Assembly (NCBI RefSeq): GCF_038007465.1
Contig: NZ_JBBOXF010000001.1
Span: forward strand, 3,297,001 to 3,361,000
Origin: Sporosarcina sp. FSL K6-1508
GTDB taxonomy: Bacteria > Bacillota > Bacilli > Bacillales_A > Planococcaceae
Direction of reading: 5' to 3'
DNA: 64,000 nucleotides
The translations under genes and the position numbers were made by a program. How positions within the stretch are numbered: the first letter of the stretch is position 1; the number at the start of each line of letters is the position of its first letter. Shown one piece after another: positions 53,286-62,403 of this stretch. The notes under the pieces are model-generated. The model saw only the letters and a program-made list of their open reading frames with translations. It was not told the origin of the DNA and did no database searches.

Positions 53286-53822
53286 ATGAAGTTGACTGAA
53301 AAAACAGTTGAAAAAGCAACATTTGCTGGCGGTTGTTTTTGGTGTATGGTAAAACCTTTCAAAGAATGGGACGGTATCCAAGACGTTATATCAGGTTATA
53401 TGGGTGGACATGTTGAAAACCCTACATATGAAGATGTCAAAAAAGGCGACTCCGGTCATTTGGAAGTCGTCGAGATCACATATAATCCAGCCATTTTTTC
53501 TTATGAAAAATTGTTAGATGTGTTTTGGCAACAGATTGACCCGACGGATGCATACGGACAATTTCAAGACCGAGGCCATTCGTACTCAACAGCGATCTTC
53601 TATTATACAGATGCACAGCGCCAAATTGCGGAAAGGTCTAAAGAAAAACTTGATGCAAGTGGTACATTCTCTAAACCAATCGTTACGCCTATTCGTCCTG
53701 CTCAAACATTTTACCGTGCTGAAGAGTATCACCAGGATTATTATGTAAAAGAGCAAGAGCATTACAATGAAGACCGCGCACTTTCCGGTCGGGATGAATT
53801 TATCACGGGTCACTGGTCGTAA
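53286..53822 (+). CDS. msrA: Peptide-methionine (S)-S-oxide reductase MsrA
   Basis: 178 residues. GGCFWC at residues 15-20 carries the catalytic Cys17; SGYMGGHVENPTYEDV, SGHLEVVEITYNP and QDRGHSYSTAIFY are the remaining active-site segments, and the Tyr and Glu that bind methionine sulfoxide are present. It repairs the S-epimer of oxidised methionine in proteins with thioredoxin as reductant. No MsrB domain or gene is adjacent. The ATG at 53286 is preceded by GGAAGGA; a TTG one codon earlier is also possible. Confidence 0.95.
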   Translation: MKLTEKTVEKATFAGGCFWCMVKPFKEWDGIQDVISGYMGGHVENPTYEDVKKGDSGHLEVVEITYNPAIFSYEKLLDVFWQQIDPTDAYGQFQDRGHSYSTAIFYYTDAQRQIAERSKEKLDASGTFSKPIVTPIRPAQTFYRAEEYHQDYYVKEQEHYNEDRALSGRDEFITGHWS

Positions 53823-53860
53823 TATGATGTATTGGACTGACCGACATTGAATTAAGTTAT

Positions 53861-54000
53861 CGTATTAGCAATTTCGATGATGTTATTTATCATTTTACTA
53901 TTCGTTGGCGTTAGAGTAGGATATCGTGCTAAATCTAAACAACGAAAATAAGAAGAATTAGATAAATACTTAATACAAGCCCCCCCTCTACAATAGTAAT
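53861..54000 (+). pseudogene. Remnant of a tiny membrane protein
   Basis: VIVLAISMMLFIILLFVGVR, then VGYRAKSKQRK, a TAA, and EELDKYLIQAP in the same frame. A stop also lies immediately before the first Val. It looks like a short membrane peptide gene with two nonsense codons. The family is unknown. Confidence 0.3.
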
Positions 54001-54038
54001 GAATAAAGTACGCGCGATTGGATTGAAGACATAAGAAA

Positions 54039-54085
54039 ACCTGAATAAACGGCACTTATCAAATTGCTTGTTATTCAGGTCTTTT
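54039..54085 (+). terminator. Intrinsic terminator
   Basis: acctgaataa pairs with ttattcaggt (10 bp) and is followed by cttttt. It is on the plus strand, downstream of msrA and the small remnant. Confidence 0.65.
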
Positions 54086-54117
54086 TGTATAGATAGCTAA
54101 AGATTTTGAAGCGACTA

Positions 54118-54582
54118 TTATTTCACCACAAAATGTTGTATATGCTGCGGTAGATTTTTTAAAGCGGTGCGCAAACATTCAGGATACAACTCCACTTCAT
54201 TCAAGTTTTTTATTGATGTCCATTTAAAGATTAATCGCTCTCCTTCAATACCATGGAAAGTGTCTTTGCGAAAGGAAGATGGATTTTCCTCAGCTGTTAT
54301 CAAATAATAAAAGCCGATTTCATGAAAATCTTTTCCCCCATGTTCAAAGAAATTCTCAATGACCAAAACCATTCGATCTACACGAACATCATTTCCCAAT
54401 TCTTCACGAAACTTCCTTTTAAGACTGCTTTTCGAATCCTCCGCAATTCCCACTCTCCCTCCAGGAAGCGACCAATTCGACTCATTAACAGCCCGATGCA
54501 ATAAAACATGCCCATTTTCAATCCAAATTCCAGCTACTCGATAATTAAAAACAGCTTTTTCAGTTTTAAATACGACATCCAT
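54118..54582 (-). CDS. NUDIX hydrolase
   Basis: 154 residues from the ATG at 54582 (GAGAGGA upstream, nine nt). The Nudix box starts GGRVGIAEDSKSSLKRKFREEL: G-x5-E-x7-R-x-F-R-E-E-L-G, nearly canonical, with Lys where a Glu usually follows the first Arg. It should hydrolyse a nucleoside diphosphate linked to another group; the substrate is unknown. The N-terminal segment RVAGIWIENGHVLLHR is typical of small NTP-cleaning Nudix proteins. It is a single-gene unit. Confidence 0.88.
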   Translation of the reverse strand: MDVVFKTEKAVFNYRVAGIWIENGHVLLHRAVNESNWSLPGGRVGIAEDSKSSLKRKFREELGNDVRVDRMVLVIENFFEHGGKDFHEIGFYYLITAEENPSSFRKDTFHGIEGERLIFKWTSIKNLNEVELYPECLRTALKNLPQHIQHFVVK

Positions 54583-54688
54583 GAACTTCATTCCTCTCAA
54601 GTCGATCTTTTTCACTTCACGTAGAATAATGGCAATACTAGTAGATAGATATGAAAGTGTTACGTAAACGTCAACTAATGTCCACTAA

Positions 54689-54742
54689 AAAACATGCCTC
54701 CCCAGAACTAAGATCACTAGCTCCGGGTGGGCAGGTTTTATT
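54689..54742. terminator. Hairpin beside IS copy B
   Basis: A long imperfect inverted repeat (aaacatgcctccccag / ctccgggtgggcaggtttt) is followed by tattattc on the plus strand. It lies just left of the IS and was probably already there. Confidence 0.45.
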
Positions 54743-54752
54743 ATTCATTATC

Positions 54753-56328
54753 TGAATCAATTTCATAATAGCCATTTTTAAAAATGTGTAGAGTAGCCCC
54801 TTGATGATTTTCAAGTTTTTTAAAAATAAAATTTCGATGTAGTTAAGCTACTTGTAACGACTGTTGCTTCATTACTACTCTGATCCGATCCGTGGCTAAT
54901 TTTGAAGCATTATAAACAAGCGTCACCAATTGGAAGTGCAGCTTCGCTTTCTTTCCAGTTCGATGACGGACATTATTGAGCCCGAAGAATTCTTTTAAAT
55001 ACGCATTGACCCGTTCGACAGCGGTACGTTCCTTGTACAGTTCATCCCACTTTTTCGATCCCCTGGCTGGATTGGTGTACTTCCTGAAATCCGTGGATTG
55101 TCTAATTTTATAGGTCTTTTGACAAAGGGTGTCGTGTTGTAATGGACAGGTCGCACATTCTTTCGGGCGTGTATATTTCAGTGTCTTGTATTTCGGATCG
55201 AAGCTATCGTAAAGATAGGAATGCTCTACGACACACGTCGGTGCGAAATGCTCGTCGTAACCGACCATCTCTCCTTCGTTGCGTCGATTATACGGAATGA
55301 CGGCTTGTAGATTTTGGTCAGTCAATTGTTGATAAATCGGTTCGTAGTCGTAACCGGCATCGAAAAGACCTGTGTTAAATAAAGCTGGAAGGTCCCGATC
55401 AATTTTCTTCAATAATGGAATGGCTGCTTTCCCGTCATTGAGACTACCGGACGTCATCATACCCGTAAGAATATATTGGCTTTTTGTGCTGACGGCCAAA
55501 TGACCTTTATAACCAAACCAGAAGGTGTTTTTTCCATCACTGTTTTTCTTGATTCCCCATTTCGGATCGATAGGGGCCTCTTTAAACAACGTTTCTACTG
55601 ATTCGGATAGCTGATGTACAATCTCTTTTTCATAAATCGGACGCGCTTTCTCCGCCGCCTGTTTTTCTTTCAACCATTGTTCACGTTCGGCTTTTGGCTT
55701 GCGACCGCGCTTTTTCGAAGCCGGCTTTTCTTTCTTTTCGGAAGCCTGGGCACGATCCCTCGCCTCGAAATGGGTGGCGTCAATGGCGATGTTTTCTTCG
55801 CCAATATGCCCTTCATCGATGGCCAGCAAAATAAGATTGTCATGAATTTGGGTCATCGTATCTGATTCACTGATGACGGTAATCATCCTGGAATAAGAAG
55901 CTTCGGATGGGATTTGGTCGGAATGAAGAAAACCACAGTCATAACGAAAAATGGGGTCACGATCCAACCGTCTGACAAGATCCTTGATTGTCACAATACG
56001 CTCGACGACGCGAGCGATAAGTGAATAGATCATGGCACCGTAATTCAATTCTCTAGGTGCACCTACTTTTTTCGGTTTATCGAATAGATTCAAGATAGGA
56101 TTTAAGTTAACTGTTGAAAAAACTGCTTCAAAATGATGGGTGGGTTCCATCTTATATAATTCATGCATGTCAAACAGGCTTTGTTGTCGTATAATGGACA
56201 TAGGGGCATCTCTCCAGTCTGTTATGTATGTGTCGTAACTTACATTATACAGGATTTGGGGAGGTGCTCTATTTTTTATGTCTTGAAAGCCTTGATACGT
56301 AAGGGCTTAGGATTATGAAATTAACTCA
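54753..56328 (-). mobile_element. IS1182-family insertion sequence, copy B
   Basis: 1,576 bp with the same ends as copy A (TGAATCAATTTC... and ...GAAATTAACTCA), same orientation, 21.7 kb away. By eye the two copies agree throughout. The flanks (left ending tatc, right starting tctg) show no direct duplication, so one side may have been rearranged after insertion. Confidence 0.9.
54843..56201 (-). CDS. IS1182 family transposase, copy B
   Basis: 452 residues, the same protein as copy A at 33133-34491, with all three acidic motifs (IDATHFEARD, LFDAGYDYE, ERTAVERVNAYLKEFF) and an unbroken frame. It should be active. Because both copies are identical, they form homologous arms that can recombine. 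Confidence 0.95.
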   Translation of the reverse strand: MSIIRQQSLFDMHELYKMEPTHHFEAVFSTVNLNPILNLFDKPKKVGAPRELNYGAMIYSLIARVVERIVTIKDLVRRLDRDPIFRYDCGFLHSDQIPSEASYSRMITVISESDTMTQIHDNLILLAIDEGHIGEENIAIDATHFEARDRAQASEKKEKPASKKRGRKPKAEREQWLKEKQAAEKARPIYEKEIVHQLSESVETLFKEAPIDPKWGIKKNSDGKNTFWFGYKGHLAVSTKSQYILTGMMTSGSLNDGKAAIPLLKKIDRDLPALFNTGLFDAGYDYEPIYQQLTDQNLQAVIPYNRRNEGEMVGYDEHFAPTCVVEHSYLYDSFDPKYKTLKYTRPKECATCPLQHDTLCQKTYKIRQSTDFRKYTNPARGSKKWDELYKERTAVERVNAYLKEFFGLNNVRHRTGKKAKLHFQLVTLVYNASKLATDRIRVVMKQQSLQVA

Positions 56329-56368
56329 TCTGTATGAAATAATTCGTAATGCACAATGTTATTTCGAT

Positions 56369-56854
56369 TTAGCATTTTTTTGCTTTTGGTTTTTCTGCTG
56401 GAAACCCTAGACCCTGGATTGCGACAATTCGTCTGTCCGGCGGGATTTTTAAAGCTTCTCTTACATACGTTTCACGCTTCCTTGACTCTTCAGCATCCTC
56501 TGTATGGTAGACAGCACCAAACCCAACGCCAAGCTGTAAATCTGTCGCAGCTAACCATATAAATGCTGTCGCAATGGATGCATCTTGCAGCCAATACTTA
56601 CTGATATCCGGTCGCCCGGTCACAACAACCGCCGCTTGCGCCGTAGACATCCATTTCATGAAGGGTGTCTTTTTTTCTAAATGGTCAATTTTTCCATGTT
56701 TTTCAATGATTATAAATTCTCTGGAAGGTAAGTTATTCCCTGAAGGCGCATATTAAGCTGAATCTACGATTTGATCTAGTAAGTCTTTCGGAATTTCTTT
56801 TTCCTGAAAACCCGTGATTTCACGTCTTGAACGAATAACGTCTAATACAGACAG
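56369..56854 (-). pseudogene. Nitroreductase gene with lost start and a nonsense codon
   Basis: The minus-strand frame begins LSVLDVIRSRREITGFQEKE with CTG where ATG is expected (56852-56854; GAGGGGAT upstream), meets a TAA at 56753-56755 in DSA-stop-YAPSGNNLPSREF, and continues to STAQAAVVVTGRPDISKYWL, AATDLQLGVGFGAVYHTEDA and ALKIPPDRRIVAIQGLGFPA. These are the FMN-binding and dimer motifs of a small nitroreductase of about 165 residues. Two defects make it a pseudogene; an internal ATG at 56659 could give only 96 residues. Confidence 0.75.
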
Positions 56855-56947
56855 CTAAATCCCCTCTTATTCTAATTGGATAACTAACATTTCAAACAAT
56901 TATATCGTTAATTCAAACTATCCTCAATACTGAATTATTTAAAATCT

Positions 56948-58867
56948 TTAAAGGATACGCTGTTCTATTTGCTGGTAAATGTACGACGCAAAATCTTCGA
57001 TAGATAAGCTATCCGTTTTTTGACTGCCAAATTTCCGAACGTTCACCGTTCCTTCACTCGCCTCTTTGTCACCTAAAATAAGTGCATAAGGGACCTTCTG
57101 TAGTTGGGCTTCCCTTACCTTGTAACCCAACTTTTCATCCCGCCTATCAATCTCAACTCGTATTCCTTCATTTCTTAAAACGGACTGTACGTTTAACGCG
57201 TAATCTAAATGGACATGTGAAACAGGAACGATTTGTACTTGCACTGGAGCAAGCCATGTTGGAAAAGCTCCTGCAAAATGTTCAATCAGGATGCCAAAGA
57301 AACGATCGATTGAGCCAAAGATTGCACGGTGAATGACCACTGGACGGACTTTTTCATTGTTTTCATCAATATAAGTTAGATCAAACTTTTCAGGCATTTG
57401 GAAATCGAGTTGAATTGTGCCGCATTGGTGGCTGCGTCCAAGTGCATCTTTAATATGGAAGTCAATTTTGGGTCCGTAAAATGCGCCATCCCCCTCATTT
57501 AATTGATAAGGAACCGCTAAATCATCCAAAACATTCTTTAGAGCCTCTTCTGAATCATTCCAAATCTCGTCACTCCCTAGTGATTGTTCTGGCCTTGTTG
57601 AAAGTTCAATCGAATATTCAAAACCAAAAGCTTGATAAACTTCATCAATCAGACGAATAACTTGCTTTATTTCGCTTTGAATTTGATTATGCCTCACAAA
57701 AATATGCGCATCATCTTGGCAGAATGTTCGAACCCTTAATAGTCCATTAAGGGCCCCACTAAATTCATGTCGATGGACTTGACCGAATTCAGCCATCCGT
57801 ATCGGTAAATCACGGTACGAATGAAGACTATTTTTAAAAATCAACATATGACCCGGACAATTCATCGGCTTCATTGCGAATTTCGCGTTCTCTACCTCTG
57901 AAAAATACATATTTTCATGGTAATGATCCCAGTGACCCGATTGCTCCCACAGACGTTGATTCATCATGAAAGGTGTGCTGACTTCGGCATACCCCGCCTT
58001 CGTTTGAAGTGCACGTGAAAAGTTCTCTAGCTCCGTTCGTATTATCTGCCCATTCGGTAAATAGAATGGCATGCCAGGTGCTTCCTCAGAGAACATGAAT
58101 AATTTAAGTTGCTTGCCTAGTTTTCGATGATCCCTTTTTTCTGCTTCCTCTAAGAAATACAAATGCTGGTCTAAGTCTTTCTTTTTCAAAAAGGCAATTC
58201 CATAGACACGTTGCATAACTTGATTATCACTATCCCCTTGCCAATAGGCACCCGATAAATGTGTTAATTTGAATGCTTTTACCCATCCAGTAGATGGTAG
58301 ATGTGGTCCACGACAAAGGTCAATAAATTCTCCTTGTTTATAAAGTGATATTTTCTCGTCAGTTGGTATCTCTTTTAAAATCTCTAATTTAAACAATTCG
58401 TCATGCTGCTCAAATATTTTTTTAGCCTCTTCGTATGTGACTTCCAAGCGCTCGATCTCCAAATCTTCTCCTATAATCGCTTCCATTTCCTTTTCGATCA
58501 TTGCTAAATCATTTGAAGTAATACTTGTAGACGTTTGAAAATCGTAGAAAAAACCGTTTTCAATAACGGGTCCAATCCCTAACTTCGAATTGTCATACAG
58601 TCTTTTTACGGCTTGCCCCAACACATGTGCAGCTGTGTGCCTTAGCACTTGGAGTCCTTCTTTCGATTCCTTCGTGAAAAGTGTAACCGAAGCATCCTCC
58701 ATAATGCATTGTGATAAATCACACAATTGGTCATTGACTTTGCCCGCTACAACCGTTTTTCTCAGGCTTGAACTTATCGATTCTGCAATCTCCGCCAATG
58801 TAACCCCTACTGTAAACTCCTTTTTGCTACCATCCGGAAATTGAATCTCAATCTGTTTGTCATTCAT
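56948..58867 (-). CDS. thrS: Threonyl-tRNA synthetase
   Basis: 639 residues, full length: TGS domain (1-65), editing domain with HTAAH (about 77-81) and DLCRGPH, catalytic core with motif 1, motif 2 VRTFCQDDAHIF and motif 3 RAIFGSIDRFFG, zinc ligands in MNCPGH, HRHE and VVIHRA, and the anticodon-binding domain with LDYALNVQSVL and DRRDEKLGYKVREAQ. It charges tRNA-Thr and removes mischarged serine. AUGGGGUGUUUUAG precedes the ATG. It lies under two tandem T-box leaders, as the inducible thrZ-type synthetase genes do, so it may be the second, stress-induced enzyme. Confidence 0.96.
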   Translation of the reverse strand: MNDKQIEIQFPDGSKKEFTVGVTLAEIAESISSSLRKTVVAGKVNDQLCDLSQCIMEDASVTLFTKESKEGLQVLRHTAAHVLGQAVKRLYDNSKLGIGPVIENGFFYDFQTSTSITSNDLAMIEKEMEAIIGEDLEIERLEVTYEEAKKIFEQHDELFKLEILKEIPTDEKISLYKQGEFIDLCRGPHLPSTGWVKAFKLTHLSGAYWQGDSDNQVMQRVYGIAFLKKKDLDQHLYFLEEAEKRDHRKLGKQLKLFMFSEEAPGMPFYLPNGQIIRTELENFSRALQTKAGYAEVSTPFMMNQRLWEQSGHWDHYHENMYFSEVENAKFAMKPMNCPGHMLIFKNSLHSYRDLPIRMAEFGQVHRHEFSGALNGLLRVRTFCQDDAHIFVRHNQIQSEIKQVIRLIDEVYQAFGFEYSIELSTRPEQSLGSDEIWNDSEEALKNVLDDLAVPYQLNEGDGAFYGPKIDFHIKDALGRSHQCGTIQLDFQMPEKFDLTYIDENNEKVRPVVIHRAIFGSIDRFFGILIEHFAGAFPTWLAPVQVQIVPVSHVHLDYALNVQSVLRNEGIRVEIDRRDEKLGYKVREAQLQKVPYALILGDKEASEGTVNVRKFGSQKTDSLSIEDFASYIYQQIEQRIL

Positions 58868-58895
58868 CTAAAACACCCCATCCAATTTTTTGTAT

Positions 58896-59130
58896 AAAAA
58901 AATACCCGTCCCAAATAAAGGGACGAGTATGATTACCCGTGATTCCACCCAAATTTCTAACACCATCCAACAATGGTGTTAACTCATGGCGCTGTAACGT
59001 AGCATTAACGGTATTAGTTACTTCATTTCACTAATACAGCTCAAAAGTGGTAAATTATTTTCTGCGTTAGGAAGTTCTCAGCTTTACTTCCCTCTCTGGA
59101 AACCATCAAAATAATTCATGTCTTTGTCAT
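58896..59130 (-). promoter_or_regulatory. T-box leader, proximal copy (threonine)
   Basis: Minus strand, in order: Stem I with AGAGAGGGAAG and GCTGAGAACTTCC; a probable specifier ACC (59049-59051, context TTTACCACTTTTGAG); the antiterminator T-box GGGTGGAATCACGGG (about 58935-58950); and a terminator ATACTCGTCCC / GGGACGGGTAT followed by seven T (58896-58930). TGGA would pair with a tRNA ending UCCA. It controls thrS, 30 bp downstream. Confidence 0.85.
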
Positions 59131-59162
59131 AGCTGTTATCGTTATTCAGTTAATATCTATAC

Positions 59163-59400
59163 AAATAAACACACCCATCCCTAGTAAAGGGACGAGTGTG
59201 TTTTCTCGTGATTCCACCCAAATTTCTAACACCATCCAACAATGGAGTTAGCTCATGGTGCTGTAACGTAGCATTAACGGCCATTAGATACTTATTTTCT
59301 CTAATGCAGCTCAAAAGTGGTAAATTGCTTTTCTGCGTTGGGAAGATTTCAGCTATACTTCCCTCTCTGTAAACCATAAAAACAATTCATGTCTCTATCA
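59163..59400 (-). promoter_or_regulatory. T-box leader, distal copy (threonine)
   Basis: The same elements as the proximal copy: Stem I with AGAGAGGGAAG, the specifier ACC at 59319-59321 in TTTACCACTTTTGAG, the T-box GGGTGGAATCACG (about 59208-59220) and a terminator with AACACACTCGTCCC / GGGATGGGTGTGTT followed by tatttgt. It lies about 265 bp upstream of the proximal copy, so two tRNA-Thr-dependent switches act in series. Confidence 0.82.
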
Positions 59401-59531
59401 TCGCTATTATAAAATATAGTTAGAATTCACCAAAATCGAATTAGTTAATATCCTACAACAAACAAAATAAATTATCAAGCTTTTCTTTATCATAGTGCTG
59501 ACAATCCAAGCTATCCTACTCCAACTGGCAC

Positions 59532-60131
59532 TTAATTAAATACTATAAATCGATTTTCATCAGATATAAATTCTTTTTCTTCAGGTTCAGCGGCTATACC
59601 ACCAAACGGCATTTGCGCTCTTAAATTCCAAGTAGAAGGTATTTGCCATTCGTTTTTAACAGCTTTGTCAATGAGAGGATTATAGTGTTGGAGTGAAGCA
59701 CCTATGTCCTCAAGAGCTAATGCTGTCCAGACGGAATGTTGGGCAATCGCTGTTGATTGATCAGACCAACTCGGAAATTGCTCTGCATATAGAGGGAAAT
59801 CTTTTTGTAAATTCTTTATTACCGCTGTATCCTCAAAGAATAAAATTGTACCAAAACCCGCACGAAATGTAGCAATTTTCTCTTCAGTTTTCGAGAATTT
59901 TTGCTTTGCAACAATCCCACTTAATGTATCTGCTACAATTCCCCATAATTTATTATGGGAATCATTGAAAAGAATAACAGCTCGCGATGATTGTGAGTTA
60001 AATGCTGAAGGACTTAGTTTAATAGCCTCTATAATAAGCTTTTGAATACCTTCCTCAGATTGTTCAATGTTTTTATTCAGCGAATAAATAGAACGACGTT
60101 TTTTCATTAAATCAATAAATAGATTGCCCAT
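59532..60131 (-). CDS. Nitroreductase family oxidoreductase (YdgI/HBN1-like)
   Basis: 199 residues: MKKRRSIYSLNKNIEQSEEG is the N-terminal FMN-phosphate segment, SPSAFNSQSSRAVILF the second FMN loop, QHSVWTALALEDIGASLQHY the dimer helix and PFGGIAAEPEEKEF the C-terminal FMN contact. It reduces nitro compounds or quinones with NAD(P)H. It lies 26 bp downstream of an MFS transporter gene on the same strand. GAGGGAAATTAAAT precedes the ATG. Confidence 0.9.
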   Translation of the reverse strand: MGNLFIDLMKKRRSIYSLNKNIEQSEEGIQKLIIEAIKLSPSAFNSQSSRAVILFNDSHNKLWGIVADTLSGIVAKQKFSKTEEKIATFRAGFGTILFFEDTAVIKNLQKDFPLYAEQFPSWSDQSTAIAQHSVWTALALEDIGASLQHYNPLIDKAVKNEWQIPSTWNLRAQMPFGGIAAEPEEKEFISDENRFIVFN

Positions 60132-60157
60132 ATTTAATTTCCCTCTTTCAAAATACT

Positions 60158-61327
60158 TTAGTGGATTCCCTCATTAACATGTTCACCGTGTCCTGTTTTG
60201 TTCCCTATTTTCAAGACAGTGACAAGCATTGCACATATAATTATCAATAGTCCTACCATTGCTGGTGCAAAATTGTCAAAAATATCTACTGTCAGTCCGA
60301 TAAATGTTGGCCCCAGAGCCCCAAGTAGATATCCACCAAATTGCATCATGGCTGACCAGGAGATTGTTTGTTCAATACTTTTAGCTTCTTGAATAGGCAG
60401 AAGTAATGCCAAAGGAAACAAACCACCTGCCCCGATACCAAGGAAAATTGTCGCTGCCCATGGTGAGAAATGAAACAGCAAAATTACAATTCCGATTACT
60501 TCTAATAGAATACAAACTAGTAACCAAATTTTTCTATTCCCTGTTTTGGTAACGAGAATGGGTATTAAAAAGCTTACGGGAATTTGAATTACTGTAAATA
60601 GGGTCAAAATCAAACCCGATTGCGAGTGGCTGAATCCCATTGATTGTACGATGGGGGCTAACCAAGCTGTTAGCGAATAAAAGATGGCCGCCATGCACCC
60701 AAAAAACGCCATGAATAATGTCACCCTTTTATTTTTTACAAACAAAGCTGAAATAGGCTGGGTATCTTTACTCTTTTCAGCTTTATTTAGGAGTGGAAGA
60801 AGTAGTAAAGATGCAGGAACCGCTAATATACTCCAGAAACTTAAAGAGTATTGCCAAGATTCATTCATTCTTTCGTATATCGGCACAGAAAAACTGGATG
60901 CAACAGCCGCTCCAATCACCATTGATACAGAGTAAACCCCCATTAGACCATGATTATTGGGAAAGTACTTTTTTATAAACCCTGTAATCAGTGGTCCTGC
61001 TATACCAATTCCAATTCCGGAGAATAAAGCTGTCGCAAACAACAAAAAGCTATTATGAACAAACATGCGAAAGAAAGTAGCAACGAAAATCAAAGACATT
61101 GCTATAAGCAAGGACTTCTCCATTCCCAAACAATTATTTAGCTTAATGGCCAAGATGGCAAATAGTCCCATACAAAAAACCGGCAGTGCAGTTATTAAAC
61201 TAGCCGTTACCCCACTAATCCCTAAATCCGTTTGGATGATATCAAGTAAAGGACCAACAGAAGTAATGGATGGCCTTAGATTCAGTGAAACAAAAAATAT
61301 AATAACCGTGAGATAAACAAAACGCAT
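60158..61327 (-). CDS. CynX/NimT family MFS transporter
   Basis: 389 residues from the ATG at 61327 (AAGGAGG, eight nt). Twelve transmembrane helices with the family opening FFVSLNLRPSITSVGPLLDII and the repeated GIGIGIAGPLITGFIKKYFP and GIGAGGLFPLALLLP motifs. CynX/NimT-type carriers export cyanate, 2-nitroimidazole or related compounds; the substrate here is unknown. It is divergent from the LysR regulator (117-bp gap) and co-transcribed with a nitroreductase, a pairing that hints at resistance to nitroaromatics. Confidence 0.9.
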   Translation of the reverse strand: MRFVYLTVIIFFVSLNLRPSITSVGPLLDIIQTDLGISGVTASLITALPVFCMGLFAILAIKLNNCLGMEKSLLIAMSLIFVATFFRMFVHNSFLLFATALFSGIGIGIAGPLITGFIKKYFPNNHGLMGVYSVSMVIGAAVASSFSVPIYERMNESWQYSLSFWSILAVPASLLLLPLLNKAEKSKDTQPISALFVKNKRVTLFMAFFGCMAAIFYSLTAWLAPIVQSMGFSHSQSGLILTLFTVIQIPVSFLIPILVTKTGNRKIWLLVCILLEVIGIVILLFHFSPWAATIFLGIGAGGLFPLALLLPIQEAKSIEQTISWSAMMQFGGYLLGALGPTFIGLTVDIFDNFAPAMVGLLIIICAMLVTVLKIGNKTGHGEHVNEGIH

Positions 61328-61444
61328 GTGAAACACCTCCTTCCTTCACCATTGCATTCATTCTATAGTTGCGCTTATAATAGTTCAATACTATTTATTC
61401 TATTTAAACCATAGCTTCAAACTATCACAAAGGGAGATTGTTAA

Positions 61445-62314
61445 ATGGAAATCAGGCAATTACACTATTTTCTTATGCTGTGCAATGAACTGCATTTTAC
61501 TGAAGCTGCATACAAACTTGGGATTTCGCAACCAACACTGAGTCAACAAATACGGGTATTGGAAGATGAGCTAGGAGTGCCTCTGTTCGACCGTCTTGGT
61601 AAAAAGACAGTTAAGACCGAAGCAGGTAATCTTCTTGAGCAATACGCTTTACAAATTGTTCAGCAACTAGAAAACGCAAAAAGTGCTATAGAAGATCTCA
61701 CAAATCTGCATACCGGTCACTTACGTGTAGCGGTACTACCGTCCGATCTTGATTATCGATTAACAGCATTACTAATCGATTTTCATAAGGAATTTCCAAA
61801 CACTAAAGTGCAAGTGATCCCATCGATTGATATTTTAAATAAAGTACTAGAAAACGAAGTTGATATTGGCGTTGGGCTAGCAATTCAACCAGACAACCGT
61901 TTAAATCGCATCCCTTTTTACACTGAAACATATAGTCTTTTTATTACTGACGAACATGAATTAGCAGACAAAGATATTATCCTCCCCTCTGATTTAGTAA
62001 ATATGCCTTTAGTTATGTATCCTAAAGGATTCTCTGGACGTGATCTGATTGAGAATTGGTGTGATATTCAAGAAATTTCTATTGATACTTTGATGGAAAC
62101 AGGATCAGCCACGTCCTTGTTTCAGCTTGTAAAATCCGGGATTGGAGCTACTATTCAACCTAGTCAACTGATTGAAAATTTCCAGTCACTCGGTATGCGT
62201 GCAATTCCAATCAAGCATTCACCTACTAGGAACTTAGAAATGTTTTATCGCAATGACAAATATTTAACTCGATCTGCACAAGCATTCTTGAAAAGAATGG
62301 AAACCTTTTTTTGA
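61445..62314 (+). CDS. LysR family transcriptional regulator (CynR-like)
   Basis: 289 residues. The winged helix reads EIRQLHYFLMLCNELHFTEA, AYKLGISQPTLSQQIRVLED, and the effector domain GHLRVAVLPSDLDYRLTALL, VDIGVGLAI, SLFQLVKSGIGATIQPSQL. It is divergent from the MFS-nitroreductase pair and convergent with a second MFS gene, so it probably regulates the former. AAAGGGAGATTGTTAA precedes ATG. Confidence 0.92.
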   Translation: MEIRQLHYFLMLCNELHFTEAAYKLGISQPTLSQQIRVLEDELGVPLFDRLGKKTVKTEAGNLLEQYALQIVQQLENAKSAIEDLTNLHTGHLRVAVLPSDLDYRLTALLIDFHKEFPNTKVQVIPSIDILNKVLENEVDIGVGLAIQPDNRLNRIPFYTETYSLFITDEHELADKDIILPSDLVNMPLVMYPKGFSGRDLIENWCDIQEISIDTLMETGSATSLFQLVKSGIGATIQPSQLIENFQSLGMRAIPIKHSPTRNLEMFYRNDKYLTRSAQAFLKRMETFF

Positions 62315-62354
62315 AGTCACTATCCGGCAGAACAAGTGATTTATAGCTAAATTG

Positions 62355-62392
62355 AAAAAACACACAGAGAAAAAGTCTCTGTGTGTTTTTTA
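62355..62392. terminator. Bidirectional terminator
   Basis: aaaaacacacagaga pairs with tctctgtgtgttttt (15 bp, 5-nt loop), between the convergent LysR and MFS genes. Confidence 0.85.
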
Positions 62393-62403
62393 TAGTATGT
62401 TCT

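Noticed and set aside
33043..56328. A composite transposon formed by the two identical IS copies
   Set aside because: The 20 kb in between holds housekeeping-type operons and no cargo or outer duplication; two independent insertions are simpler.
59150..59377. 75-codon open frame on the minus strand
   Set aside because: It lies wholly in the distal T-box leader; its sequence is explained by Stem I, antiterminator and terminator.
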